Source: Streptomyces sp. BV286
GTDB taxonomy: Bacteria; Actinomycetota; Actinomycetes; Streptomycetales; Streptomycetaceae
Length of the DNA stretch: 64,000 nt
Assembly (NCBI RefSeq): GCF_019090165.1
Contig: NZ_JAHRIB010000178.1
Coordinates: 1-64,000 of the forward strand
Direction of reading: 5' to 3'
Numbering within the stretch: the first letter of the stretch is position 1; the number at the start of each line of letters is the position of its first letter. Below are positions 6,201 through 14,325 of the stretch, piece after piece. The notes under the pieces are model-generated. The model made no database searches and was not told the origin of the DNA. It worked only from the letters and a program-made list of their open reading frames with translations. A program made the position numbers and the translations under genes.

Positions 6201-8390
6201 ATGGCCCCGCTGCGCAGCTTCGGACCCGGACAGGAAGCGGAACACCCGGACTACGCCGGGCAGTACCGCCTTGAGTCGTGCCTGGGTGCGGGCGGCATGG
6301 GTGTGGTGCATCTCGCGACGTCCGCTTCCGGACTGCGTCTCGCGGTCAAGGTCGTCCACGCCGCGTACGCGGCCGACCCCGAGTTCAGGGCACGCTTCCA
6401 GCAGGAGGTGAGCGCCGCCCGGCGGGTGAGCGGAGCCTTCACCGCGCCCGTGGTGGACGCCGACCCGAACGCCGAACTGCCGTGGATGGCAACGTTGTTC
6501 ATACCGGGCCCGACCCTCGCCGAGCAGGTGAAGCGGAACGGCGCGATGGAGCCGGGCGAGGTGCGCAGGCTCGGTGCCGGTCTGGCCGAGGCGCTGCGCG
6601 ACATCCATCGCGCCGGAGTGGTCCACCGTGATCTCAAGCCGAGCAACGTCCTTCTCGCGCCCGACGGGCCGAAGGTCATCGACTTCGGCATCTCGCGGCC
6701 GACGGACAGTGATGTGCGCACGGAGACGGGCAAGTTGATCGGTTCGCCTCCGTTCATGGCGCCCGAACAGTTCCAGCGGCCGAGGGAGGTCGGGCCGGCC
6801 GCCGACGTGTTCGCGATGGGCGCGGTGCTCGCCCACGCGGCGACGGGCCGCGGGCCCTTCGACTCCAACAGCCCGTACATCGTCGCGTATCAGGTGGTGC
6901 ACAACGAACCGGACCTGGCGGGTGTCCCGGACGACCTGGTACCGCTGATCCTGCGCTGCCTCGCGAAGGAACCGGCCGAACGGCCCCTGCCCGCCGAGGT
7001 GATGGACGCACTGCGGCAGCCGGTGCCCGCGCCCGCACCCCGTATTCCGCTCCAGCGGCGGCCTCCCGAGGAGACACACATCGCCGCGGGCCCGCGGCCG
7101 GTGACGGCCGCTCCCGCCCGTACCCGCCGCCGCCCCGGACGGGCCGCGGTGGCCGGCGCGGCACTCGTGCTGGCCGTCGGCGGAGGGCTCGGTGTACGGG
7201 AGTTGGTCTCGTCCGAGGCACCTCCGGCCGGCTCCGCCCAGGCGAGTCCGGAGACCTTTCGGCCGTGGAGTACGGCTCTCACCGGCACCGGCACCGGCAC
7301 CGGGACGGCCGGGGCACAGGTCACGCCTCCGGTCTGCACCTCGGGTGAGGGCGCCCTCTTCTGCTCGGCTCCCGGGGTTCCGGCGGCGCGGCTCGATCCC
7401 GTGGACGGCCGGATCATGTGGTCGTACAAGGGCGGGGACGCGGAAACGGGTGCGGGCGACAGCGGTAGCAGCAGCGGCAGTGGTGGCCGTGGCGACGGCG
7501 ACGGTTCAGTGGACGCGAAAGCACTGCCCGAGCTGTCGGGCGGTCTGTTGCACATCACGAGCGGCGACCGGCTCAGCGCGGTCGATCCACGGTCGGGCAA
7601 GCAGCGTTGGGGCGTGGACATCTCCGCGTACGCGGCCGTCGTGCACGGTGTGGACACCACGCTCCTCGTCGGTGAGCGTGGCGCGGTGCGGGCACTCGAC
7701 AGCGGGACGGGCAAGGAGCGCTGGAGCGCGCCGATCGGCGGACTCGGCACCCAGTGGATCGGCGGCTCGGCCGGGGCGGGCGTCCTCTACGCGGTGACGC
7801 CCTCCGACGACGGGACCACCACGCAGGTGAGCGCGGTGTCCGCGGAGCGGGGCACGGTGCTGTGGACGGGGTCGGCGGCCGGGAACCTGAGCCCGTTCTC
7901 CGCGCCCGACGGCGCCCTGTACCTCCTGTCGACGAACGCGGACCAGATGGTCGACGCGATCGTCCGGTTCGACAGTGGGAAGCGAAGCGCCCGCCGGGTG
8001 CCCCTGCCGACCCCGCTCGACCGGGCCTCCGCCGCGCAGAGCGGTGGAATCGCGTACCTCAGCGACGTGGGCGGCTCACTCGTGGCCGTCGACACGCGTC
8101 CGTCCGGGAAGGGCTCCGAGCTGTGGCGCCTGGAGACCTCGGTGAGCCGTCCGTCGCGGCCCGTGGTGGCGGGCGGCCGGGTGTACGTCACCGGTCCGGA
8201 CGGCCGTCTTCTCGCCACGGACGCCGACAGCGGCGAACCCCTGGGGCAGACCCGGCCCCGGCTGGGCGGTGACACGGCGCGGGTCGTGGCGGAACTGCCC
8301 CTGCCGGTGGTCATGGACGGGGCGGTCTTCGGCAGCGCGCCCGACGGCAGTGTCTTCGCGGTGGACGCGGGCAGCCCTGCCGCCTGGTGA
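6201..8390 (+). CDS. Membrane Ser/Thr protein kinase with PQQ-type beta-propeller
   Basis: The 729-residue product has an N-terminal Hanks-type kinase domain: glycine loop LGAGGMG at 28-34, catalytic Lys50, HRDLKPSN from 142 and DFG at 161-163. A Pro/Arg-rich juxtamembrane segment and one membrane helix at about 314-332 follow. A Gly/Thr/Ser linker leads to an extracellular domain of PQQ/WD-like repeats (LSAVDPRSGKQRW, VRALDSGTGKERW). The topology suggests an extracellular signal controlling cytoplasmic phosphorylation. The ligand is unknown. The ATG at 6201 follows a GGGGGTGGG stretch and is preferred over 6162. Confidence 0.9.
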   Translation: MAPLRSFGPGQEAEHPDYAGQYRLESCLGAGGMGVVHLATSASGLRLAVKVVHAAYAADPEFRARFQQEVSAARRVSGAFTAPVVDADPNAELPWMATLFIPGPTLAEQVKRNGAMEPGEVRRLGAGLAEALRDIHRAGVVHRDLKPSNVLLAPDGPKVIDFGISRPTDSDVRTETGKLIGSPPFMAPEQFQRPREVGPAADVFAMGAVLAHAATGRGPFDSNSPYIVAYQVVHNEPDLAGVPDDLVPLILRCLAKEPAERPLPAEVMDALRQPVPAPAPRIPLQRRPPEETHIAAGPRPVTAAPARTRRRPGRAAVAGAALVLAVGGGLGVRELVSSEAPPAGSAQASPETFRPWSTALTGTGTGTGTAGAQVTPPVCTSGEGALFCSAPGVPAARLDPVDGRIMWSYKGGDAETGAGDSGSSSGSGGRGDGDGSVDAKALPELSGGLLHITSGDRLSAVDPRSGKQRWGVDISAYAAVVHGVDTTLLVGERGAVRALDSGTGKERWSAPIGGLGTQWIGGSAGAGVLYAVTPSDDGTTTQVSAVSAERGTVLWTGSAAGNLSPFSAPDGALYLLSTNADQMVDAIVRFDSGKRSARRVPLPTPLDRASAAQSGGIAYLSDVGGSLVAVDTRPSGKGSELWRLETSVSRPSRPVVAGGRVYVTGPDGRLLATDADSGEPLGQTRPRLGGDTARVVAELPLPVVMDGAVFGSAPDGSVFAVDAGSPAAW

Positions 8391-8478
8391 ACCGGTGCAC
8401 CGGCCGACCGGCCCGGCCGGGCCTGGTGAAGCGGTGCACCGGCCGCCCGGGCCGGCCGGTGACCCCCGGGAACGGCGA

Positions 8479-8507
8479 ACCCGCCCGGTGGTGAGGACCG
8501 GGCGGGT
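8479..8507. terminator. Terminator between kinase gene and ilvD
   Basis: ACCCGCCCGGT (8479-8489) pairs perfectly with ACCGGGCGGGT (8497-8507) around a 7-base loop. It lies in the gap between two convergent genes and could stop transcription from both sides. Upstream of it, the word GGTGCACCGGCCG occurs twice, at about 8395 and 8433. Confidence 0.75.
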
Positions 8508-8531
8508 CCACGTGCGGGTGGCGCTGCCGGG

Positions 8532-10385
8532 CTAGCCGAGCTTCGAGACGTCGCGGACCGCGCCCCTGTCCGCGCTGGTCGCCATCGCCGCGTACGCGCG
8601 CAGGGCGGCCGAGACCTTGCGCTCGCGGGCGACCGGTGCGTACACACCGGCGAGGGCCTCGCGGCGCGTGGCCAGTTCCTCGTCGGAGACCAGGAGCTCG
8701 ATGCTGCGGCCCGGGATGTCGATGCGGATGCGGTCGCCGTCGCGGACCAGGGCGATCGTGCCACCGGCGGCGGCCTCGGGCGAGGCATGGCCGATGGAGA
8801 GGCCCGAGGTGCCGCCGGAGAAGCGGCCGTCGGTGATCAGGGCGCAGGTCTTGCCCAGGCCGCGGCCCTTCAGGTACGAGGTCGGGTAGAGCATCTCCTG
8901 CATACCGGGGCCGCCCTTGGGGCCCTCGTAGCGGATGACGACGACATCGCCCTCCGTGATCTCCTTCATGAGGATCTTCTGCACGGCCTCCTCCTGCGAC
9001 TCGCAGACGACCGCCGGGCCCTCGAAGGTCCAGATCGACTCGTCCACGCCGGCCGTCTTCACGACACAGCCGTCGACGGCGAGGTTGCCCTTGAGGACGG
9101 CGAGGCCGCCGTCCTTCGAGTACGCGTGCTCGGCGCTGCGGATGCAGCCGCCGGCGGCGTCCGTGTCCAGGGCCTCCCAGCGCTCCGACTGGGAGAAGGC
9201 CTCCGCGGAGCGCACGCAGCCGGGGGCCGCGTGCCACAGCTCCAGCGCCTCCGGCGACGGGGAGCCGCCGCGCACGTCCCACGTCTTCAGCCAGTCGGCG
9301 AGGGACGAGCTGTGGACCGAGTTGACGTCCTCGTTGAGCAGGCCCGCGCGGTGCAGTTCACCGAGGAGGGCGGGGATGCCGCCGGCCCGGTGCACGTCCT
9401 CCATGTAGTACGTGCGGTCCTTGGCGACGTTCGGTGCGACCTTCGCCAGGCACGGCACCCGGCGCGAGACCTCGTTGATGTCGTCCAGGTCGAAGGCGAC
9501 GCCCGCCTCCTGGGCCGCGGCCAGCAGGTGCAGGATCGTGTTGGTCGAGCCGCCCATGGCGATGTCGAGGGCCATGGCGTTCTGGAAGGCCGCGAAGGTG
9601 GCGACGTTGCGGGGCAGGACCGTCTCGTCGTCCTGCTCGTAGTAGCGGCGGGTGATGTCCATCACCGTGCGGCCCGCGTTCTCGTACAGCGCGCGGCGGG
9701 CCGTGTGCGTGGCCAGGACCGAGCCGTTGCCCGGGAGGGCGAGTCCGATGGCCTCCGCGAGGCAGTTCATGGAGTTGGCCGTGAACATGCCGGAACAGGA
9801 ACCGCAGGTCGGACAGGCGTTCTCCTCGATACGGAGGATGTCCTCGTCCGAGATCTTGTCGTTCACGGCGTCGGAGATCGCGTCGACCAGGTCGAGCGTA
9901 CGGACCGTGCCGTCGACCAGGGTGGCCCGGCCGGACTCCATGGGGCCACCGGAGACGAAGACGGTCGGGATGTTCAGCCGCAGGGCGGCGTTCAGCATGC
10001 CCGGGGTGATCTTGTCGCAGTTCGAGATGCAGATCAGGGCGTCGGCGCAGTGGGCCTCGACCATGTACTCCACGCTGTCCGCGATCAGGTCGCGGGAGGG
10101 CAGGGAGTACAGCATTCCGCCGTGGCCCATCGCGATGCCGTCGTCGACGGCGATCGTGTTGAACTCGCGCGGGATGCCGCCCGCGGCCGTGATGGCCTCG
10201 CTCACGATCCGGCCGACGGGCTGGAGGTGGGTGTGGCCGGGCACGAACTCCGTGAAGGAGTTGGCGACCGCGATGATCGGCTTGCGGCCGATGTCCGCGC
10301 CCGGTACACCGGAGGCGCGCATAAGGGCGCGTGCGCCCGCCATGTTGCGGCCGTGGGTGACTGTGCGGGACCTCAGCTCGGGCAT
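8532..10385 (-). CDS. ilvD: Dihydroxy-acid dehydratase
   Basis: IlvD dehydrates 2,3-dihydroxy-3-methyl acids to 2-keto acids in valine and isoleucine synthesis, using an Fe-S cluster and Mg2+. The 617-residue product is full length. It has the conserved CDKITPGML segment, the cysteine-rich NACPTCGSCSGMFTANSMN region and the C-terminal DGRFSGGTSG signature. The ATG at 10385 has GAAGGAG upstream on the coding strand; the longer frame from 10526 is not supported. Confidence 0.97.
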   Translation of the reverse strand: MPELRSRTVTHGRNMAGARALMRASGVPGADIGRKPIIAVANSFTEFVPGHTHLQPVGRIVSEAITAAGGIPREFNTIAVDDGIAMGHGGMLYSLPSRDLIADSVEYMVEAHCADALICISNCDKITPGMLNAALRLNIPTVFVSGGPMESGRATLVDGTVRTLDLVDAISDAVNDKISDEDILRIEENACPTCGSCSGMFTANSMNCLAEAIGLALPGNGSVLATHTARRALYENAGRTVMDITRRYYEQDDETVLPRNVATFAAFQNAMALDIAMGGSTNTILHLLAAAQEAGVAFDLDDINEVSRRVPCLAKVAPNVAKDRTYYMEDVHRAGGIPALLGELHRAGLLNEDVNSVHSSSLADWLKTWDVRGGSPSPEALELWHAAPGCVRSAEAFSQSERWEALDTDAAGGCIRSAEHAYSKDGGLAVLKGNLAVDGCVVKTAGVDESIWTFEGPAVVCESQEEAVQKILMKEITEGDVVVIRYEGPKGGPGMQEMLYPTSYLKGRGLGKTCALITDGRFSGGTSGLSIGHASPEAAAGGTIALVRDGDRIRIDIPGRSIELLVSDEELATRREALAGVYAPVARERKVSAALRAYAAMATSADRGAVRDVSKLG

Positions 10386-10555
10386 CGTCGCTCGCTCCTT
10401 CGGAGAGTGTTGACTCCCATCGAGCGTACGCCGGTCATCCAGGGGGCGGACACGATGTCCGGAATGCGGGATGGTTGTCTCGGTTTTCAGCCCCGGACCG
10501 TGGTGGGCGGCCCGCGCGGTTCCCACAGCTTTGGGAGCTCCCAGGAGGGCCGGGC

Positions 10556-11170
10556 TCAGGGGTTCGTCAGGTGGCCCTGGATCACGGGGGCCACCCTCGC
10601 GATGATCTGTTCCGGGTCCGCCGAGGCGAGGGGCTCGACCTTGATCACGTAACGCAGCATCGCGATGCCGACCAGCTGGGCGGCGGCCAGTTCCGCGCGC
10701 AGTTCGGCGTCCGGCACGTCGAGCCGGCCGGCGACGCGGCGCAGCAGCTGGGCCGAGACGAGGCGGCGGAAGACCGAGGCCGCGACCTCGTTGTTCACGG
10801 CGGAGCGGATGATCGCGAGCAGCGCACCGCGGGTCGCCGGGTTCTCCCAGACCCCGAAGAAGAAGCGGGCCAGCTGCTCGCCGACACCGTCGAGCGGGCC
10901 CTCGGCGATCGCGCCGGGAGCCTTCAGGAGAGGGCCGAACGCGACCTCGATCGACGACTCGAAGACCTGTTCCTTGGTACCGAAGTAGTGGTGCACGAGC
11001 GCCGAGTCCACACCCGCCGCCTTGGCGATGCCGCGCACGGACGTCTTCTCGAAGCCCCGCTCCGAGAACTCCTCGCGGGCCGCCGCCAGGATGCGGTCAC
11101 GGGCCGCGGGGGCGTCCGTGGAGTCCGTACGGGAAGGGCGTCCCCGGCGGCGCGGGGCTGCGGCGGTCAT
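10556..11170 (-). CDS. TetR-family transcriptional regulator
   Basis: The 204-residue product has an N-terminal helix-turn-helix at about residues 24-70 (RILAAAREEFSERGF, VRGIAKAAGVDSALVHHYFGTKEQ) and a helical ligand-binding C-terminal domain. Its ATG overlaps the stop of the upstream sugar-isomerase-like gene, so the two are co-transcribed. The ligand is unknown; the coupling suggests a shared pathway with the isomerase-like protein. Confidence 0.92.
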   Translation of the reverse strand: MTAAAPRRRGRPSRTDSTDAPAARDRILAAAREEFSERGFEKTSVRGIAKAAGVDSALVHHYFGTKEQVFESSIEVAFGPLLKAPGAIAEGPLDGVGEQLARFFFGVWENPATRGALLAIIRSAVNNEVAASVFRRLVSAQLLRRVAGRLDVPDAELRAELAAAQLVGIAMLRYVIKVEPLASADPEQIIARVAPVIQGHLTNP

Positions 11171-11994
11171 GTACGCGGAACCCGGGCGGCCGCCGAGGCC
11201 AGGTGGAGCCGGGTGAAGGCGAGGGCCTCCGCCAGGTCGGCCTCGCGCTCGGCGCCCGACATGGCCCGGCGGGTGTTGACCTCGATGACGACATGGCCGT
11301 CGAAGCCGGACAAGGCGAGCCGTTCGAGCAGCTCGGCGCAGGGCTGGGTGCCGCGGCCGGGGACCAGGTGTTCGTCCTTGTTGGAGCCGTTGCCGTCGGC
11401 AAGGTGGACGTGGCCGAGGCGGTCGCTCATGCGGTCGACCATCTGGAGCGCGTCGGAGCGGGCGGTCGCGGTGTGGCTCAGGTCGATCGTGAAGTGCCGG
11501 TAGTCGTCCTTCGTCACGTCCCAGTCGGGGGCGTACGCGAGCATCTCGCGGTCGCGATAACGCCAGGGGTACATGTTTTCGACGGCGAACCGTACGTCCG
11601 TCTCGTTCGCCATGCGCCAGATGCCGCTGACGAAGTCGCGGGAGTACTGGCGCTGCCAGCGGAACGGAGGGTGGACGACGACCGTGCTCGCCCCGAGCTT
11701 CTCGGCGGCCGCCTGGGCGCGCTGGAGCTTGGTCCACGGGTCGGTGGACCAGACGCGCTGGGTGATGAGCAGGCAGGGAGCGTGCACGGCGAGGATCGGG
11801 ACGTGGTGGTAGTCGCTCAGGCGGCGCAGGGCCTCGATGTCCTGGCTGACCGGATCGGTCCACACCATGACCTCGACGCCGTCGTAGCCGAGGCGCGCGG
11901 CGATCTCGAAGGCCGTCGCCGTCGACTCCGGATACACGGAGGCCGTGGAGAGCGCGACCTTCGCATCCGGGATGCGCACGACTGGTTCTGCCAC
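11167..11994 (-). CDS. Sugar phosphate isomerase/epimerase-like TIM-barrel protein
   Basis: The 275-residue product belongs to the xylose isomerase-like TIM-barrel (AP endonuclease 2) superfamily. Metal-ligand candidates include the His of VHAPC, the His of VVVHPP, the Glu of AVENMY, the Asp/His of IDLSHT, the His of HVHLADG and the Glu of VVIEVN. These proteins act on sugars, keto acids or inositol derivatives; the substrate cannot be chosen here. It is the first gene of a two-gene unit with the overlapping TetR regulator. Confidence 0.85.
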   Translation of the reverse strand: MAEPVVRIPDAKVALSTASVYPESTATAFEIAARLGYDGVEVMVWTDPVSQDIEALRRLSDYHHVPILAVHAPCLLITQRVWSTDPWTKLQRAQAAAEKLGASTVVVHPPFRWQRQYSRDFVSGIWRMANETDVRFAVENMYPWRYRDREMLAYAPDWDVTKDDYRHFTIDLSHTATARSDALQMVDRMSDRLGHVHLADGNGSNKDEHLVPGRGTQPCAELLERLALSGFDGHVVIEVNTRRAMSGAEREADLAEALAFTRLHLASAAARVPRT

Positions 11995-12323
11995 GGGGAC
12001 AGGTTACGGGGTGGCTTCGGTGGCTGTGGCAGGGCGGTGGGGTTTGGCCGGGGAGCACCGGGTCGCCGACGGGGGCGCGGTCCCGGGCGGCAGCGGGCCG
12101 GCCGGGGCCTGGCCCGAGAACGCCCCTGGCCGCGCATGTCACGACCCCGCGCCGCCAGGCGGGTGGGGCGGGGGCGTGCGGCGGGTGGGGCGCGGAGTGT
12201 GCGCCGGGTGGGTTGTCCGGGGTTGTGCGCCCGGTTGCTCGCGCCCCTGTGGACGCCCCTGCGGCGGGGCGGCCTGGTCCCTACGGCAAAGCCGCCTGAT
12301 CCCTGCCGCGAAGCCGCCGGTCC
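11995..12323. other. Intergenic region between isomerase-like gene and ppx
   Basis: No gene is supported. The left half is G-rich with several GGGTGGGGCGGGG-like words. The right end contains three imperfect 21-22-base direct repeats, listed separately. Confidence 0.5.
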
Positions 12324-12340
12324 TTACGGCGAGGCCATCT
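12276..12340. repeat. Three imperfect 21-22-base tandem repeats ending in ppx
   Basis: Units start at 12276 (GGTCCCTACGGCAAAGCC), 12298 (GATCCCTGCCGCGAAGCC) and 12319 (GGTCCTTACGGCGAGGCC). The third unit runs into the 3' end of the ppx reading frame, whose TAA stop is at 12324-12326. Confidence 0.65.
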
Positions 12341-13256
12341 GGTCGAGGCTGCGGAGGATCACGCCCTCGCGGAGCGCCCAGGGGCAGATCTCCACGGTCT
12401 CCACCCCGAAGAGGTCCATCGCGCCCTCGGCGACGATGGCGCCGGCGAGGAGCTGGCCCGCGCGGCCCTCGGACACCCCGGGGAGTTCCGCGCGTTCGGC
12501 GATGGTCATGGAGGCGAGCCGCGGCACCCAGTCCTCCAGGGAGCGGCGCTTGAGCTCACGCTGGACGTACAGGCCGTCGGTCGAGCGCGCGGCGCCGGCG
12601 AGGCGGGCGAGCTGCTTGAAGGTCTTGGAGGTGGCGACGACGTGGTCCGGGGCGCCGAAACGGCTGAACTCCCCGACCGTACGGGCGATCTGGGCCCGCA
12701 CGTGACGGCGCAGGGCCTTGATGTCCGCCGGGTCCGCCGGGTCGCTCTGGAGCCAGCCCGCGGTCAGCCGGCCCGCGCCGAGCGGCAGCGACGCCGCCGC
12801 GTCGGGCTCCTCGTCTATGCCGTACGCGATCTCCAGCGAACCGCCGCCGATGTCCAGGCAGAGCAGCTTCCCGGCCGACCAGCCGAACCAGCGGCGGGCG
12901 GCGAGGAAGGTGAGCCGGGCCTCCTCGGCGCCGGTGAGGACCTGGAGCTCCACACCGGTCTCGGCGCGCACCCGGGCCAGCACCTCGTCGGCGTTGCTGG
13001 CCTCGCGGACCGCGGAGGTCGCGAACGGCAGCAAATCCTCGACACCCTTGTCCTCGGCGGCCTCCATCGCCTCCCGGACGACGGCGATCAGCTTGTCGAC
13101 CCCTTCGGAATCGATCGCGCCACTCGCGTCGAGGAGTTGGGCGAGCCGCAGCTCCGCCTTGTGCGAATGCGCGGGCAGCGGGCGCGCGCCGGGGTGTGCG
13201 TCCACCACCAGCAGATGCACCGTGTTCGAACCCACGTCCAGGACACCGAGTCTCAT
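12324..13256 (-). CDS. Ppx/GppA family exopolyphosphatase
   Basis: The 310-residue product is an ASKHA-fold phosphatase of the Ppx/GppA family. It has the phosphate-binding motif GVLDVGSNTVHLLVVD at residues 4-19 and the second motif LCLDIGGGSLEIAYG. It lacks the long C-terminal domain of E. coli Ppx and matches the short actinobacterial type. Members hydrolyse polyphosphate or pppGpp; the preferred substrate is not evident. The ATG at 13256 is chosen because the conserved fold starts there. Confidence 0.9.
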   Translation of the reverse strand: MRLGVLDVGSNTVHLLVVDAHPGARPLPAHSHKAELRLAQLLDASGAIDSEGVDKLIAVVREAMEAAEDKGVEDLLPFATSAVREASNADEVLARVRAETGVELQVLTGAEEARLTFLAARRWFGWSAGKLLCLDIGGGSLEIAYGIDEEPDAAASLPLGAGRLTAGWLQSDPADPADIKALRRHVRAQIARTVGEFSRFGAPDHVVATSKTFKQLARLAGAARSTDGLYVQRELKRRSLEDWVPRLASMTIAERAELPGVSEGRAGQLLAGAIVAEGAMDLFGVETVEICPWALREGVILRSLDQMASP

Positions 13257-13327
13257 GGACGGAACGCTACTGCGCCCGGGCCGCCCGGCCGTCCCCAGAG
13301 TGGTCACAGGCGACTTACTCTGGACAC

Positions 13328-14227
13328 GTGCCAAAGACGAAAAAGGCGAAGAGCGACAAATCGACCAAGGGTTCCGCCGCGGAGTCCGTGGCGGACTTCG
13401 AGCAGGCCCTGGTGTCCGGGTCCAAGAAGCCCGTGAAGTCATCCAAGACCCCGAAGCACCCGAAGCCGCCGAAGGGCGACGAGAAGGGGCTCGACTTCGC
13501 GCGCGCGTGGGTGGAGTTCCCGGACCCGGCCGACGCCGAGCAGGTCTTCCGCTGCGACCTGACCTGGCTGACCTCTCGCTGGAACTGCATCTTCGGAAGC
13601 GGCTGCCAGGGCATCCAGGCCGGCCGCGCGGACGACGGGTGCTGCACGCTCGGCGCCCACTTCTCGGACGAGGACGACGAAAAGCGCGTCGCCGGGCATG
13701 TGGCGAGGCTCACGCCCGAGATCTGGCAGAACCACGCAGTCGGTACGGAGACCGGCTGGGTCTCGAAGGACGAGGACGGTGACCGGCAGACGCGCCCGTA
13801 CCAGGGGTCCTGCATCTTCCAGAACCGGCCGGGTTTCGCCGGCGGCGCGGGCTGCTCGCTGCACATCCTGGCCGTCAAGGAGGGCCTCGAACCCCTGGAG
13901 ACCAAGCCGGACGTCTGCTGGCAGCTGCCGGTCCGGCGGACGTACGAGTGGATCGACCGGCCCGACGACACCCGCGTGCTGCAGGTCTCGATCGGCGAGT
14001 ACGACCGGCGCGGCTGGGGTCCCGGTGGCCACGACCTGCACTGGTGGTGCACGTCGGCGACGTCGGCGCACGGTGCGGGGGACCCGGTGTACGTCTCGTA
14101 CCGGCCCGAGCTGATCGAGCTGATGGGCAAGGCGGGGTACGACCGTCTGGTCGAGCTGTGCGAGGAGCGGCTGGCCTCGCAGCTGCCGCTGCTCGCCCCG
14201 CATCCGGCGGACCCGGCCCGCGGCTGA
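13328..14227 (+). CDS. Conserved hypothetical cysteine-rich protein
   Basis: The 299-residue product starts at GTG 13328. The first 50 residues are Lys/Ser/Pro-rich. The folded part that follows has many Cys and Trp residues (CDLTWL, WNCIFGSGC, DDGCC, GGAGC, WWC) that could bind a metal or an Fe-S cluster. It resembles actinobacterial proteins of unknown function. There is no ribosome-binding site; a TACTCT -10-like element ends seven bases upstream of the GTG, so the transcript may be leaderless. The gene is divergent from ppx. No function is proposed. Confidence 0.8.
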   Translation: MPKTKKAKSDKSTKGSAAESVADFEQALVSGSKKPVKSSKTPKHPKPPKGDEKGLDFARAWVEFPDPADAEQVFRCDLTWLTSRWNCIFGSGCQGIQAGRADDGCCTLGAHFSDEDDEKRVAGHVARLTPEIWQNHAVGTETGWVSKDEDGDRQTRPYQGSCIFQNRPGFAGGAGCSLHILAVKEGLEPLETKPDVCWQLPVRRTYEWIDRPDDTRVLQVSIGEYDRRGWGPGGHDLHWWCTSATSAHGAGDPVYVSYRPELIELMGKAGYDRLVELCEERLASQLPLLAPHPADPARG

Positions 14228-14257
14228 AGGGCGCCCCGTAGCGGGCGGCCGCCTGTA

Positions 14258-14295
14258 AGGGGCGCGGGGAACTGCGCGACCAGCCCCCACGGCCC
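14258..14295 (+). repeat. Dispersed Streptomyces intergenic repeat (copy A)
   Basis: The core AGGGGCGCGGGGAACTGCGC is followed by GACCAGCCCCCAC. The same element occurs inverted at 19195-19229 and in degenerate form at 19280-19306 and 20307-20326. It lies between a convergent gene pair. Confidence 0.75.
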
Positions 14296-14325
14296 GCGGA
14301 CGACGACGCCCCGCGCGGGACGCGT

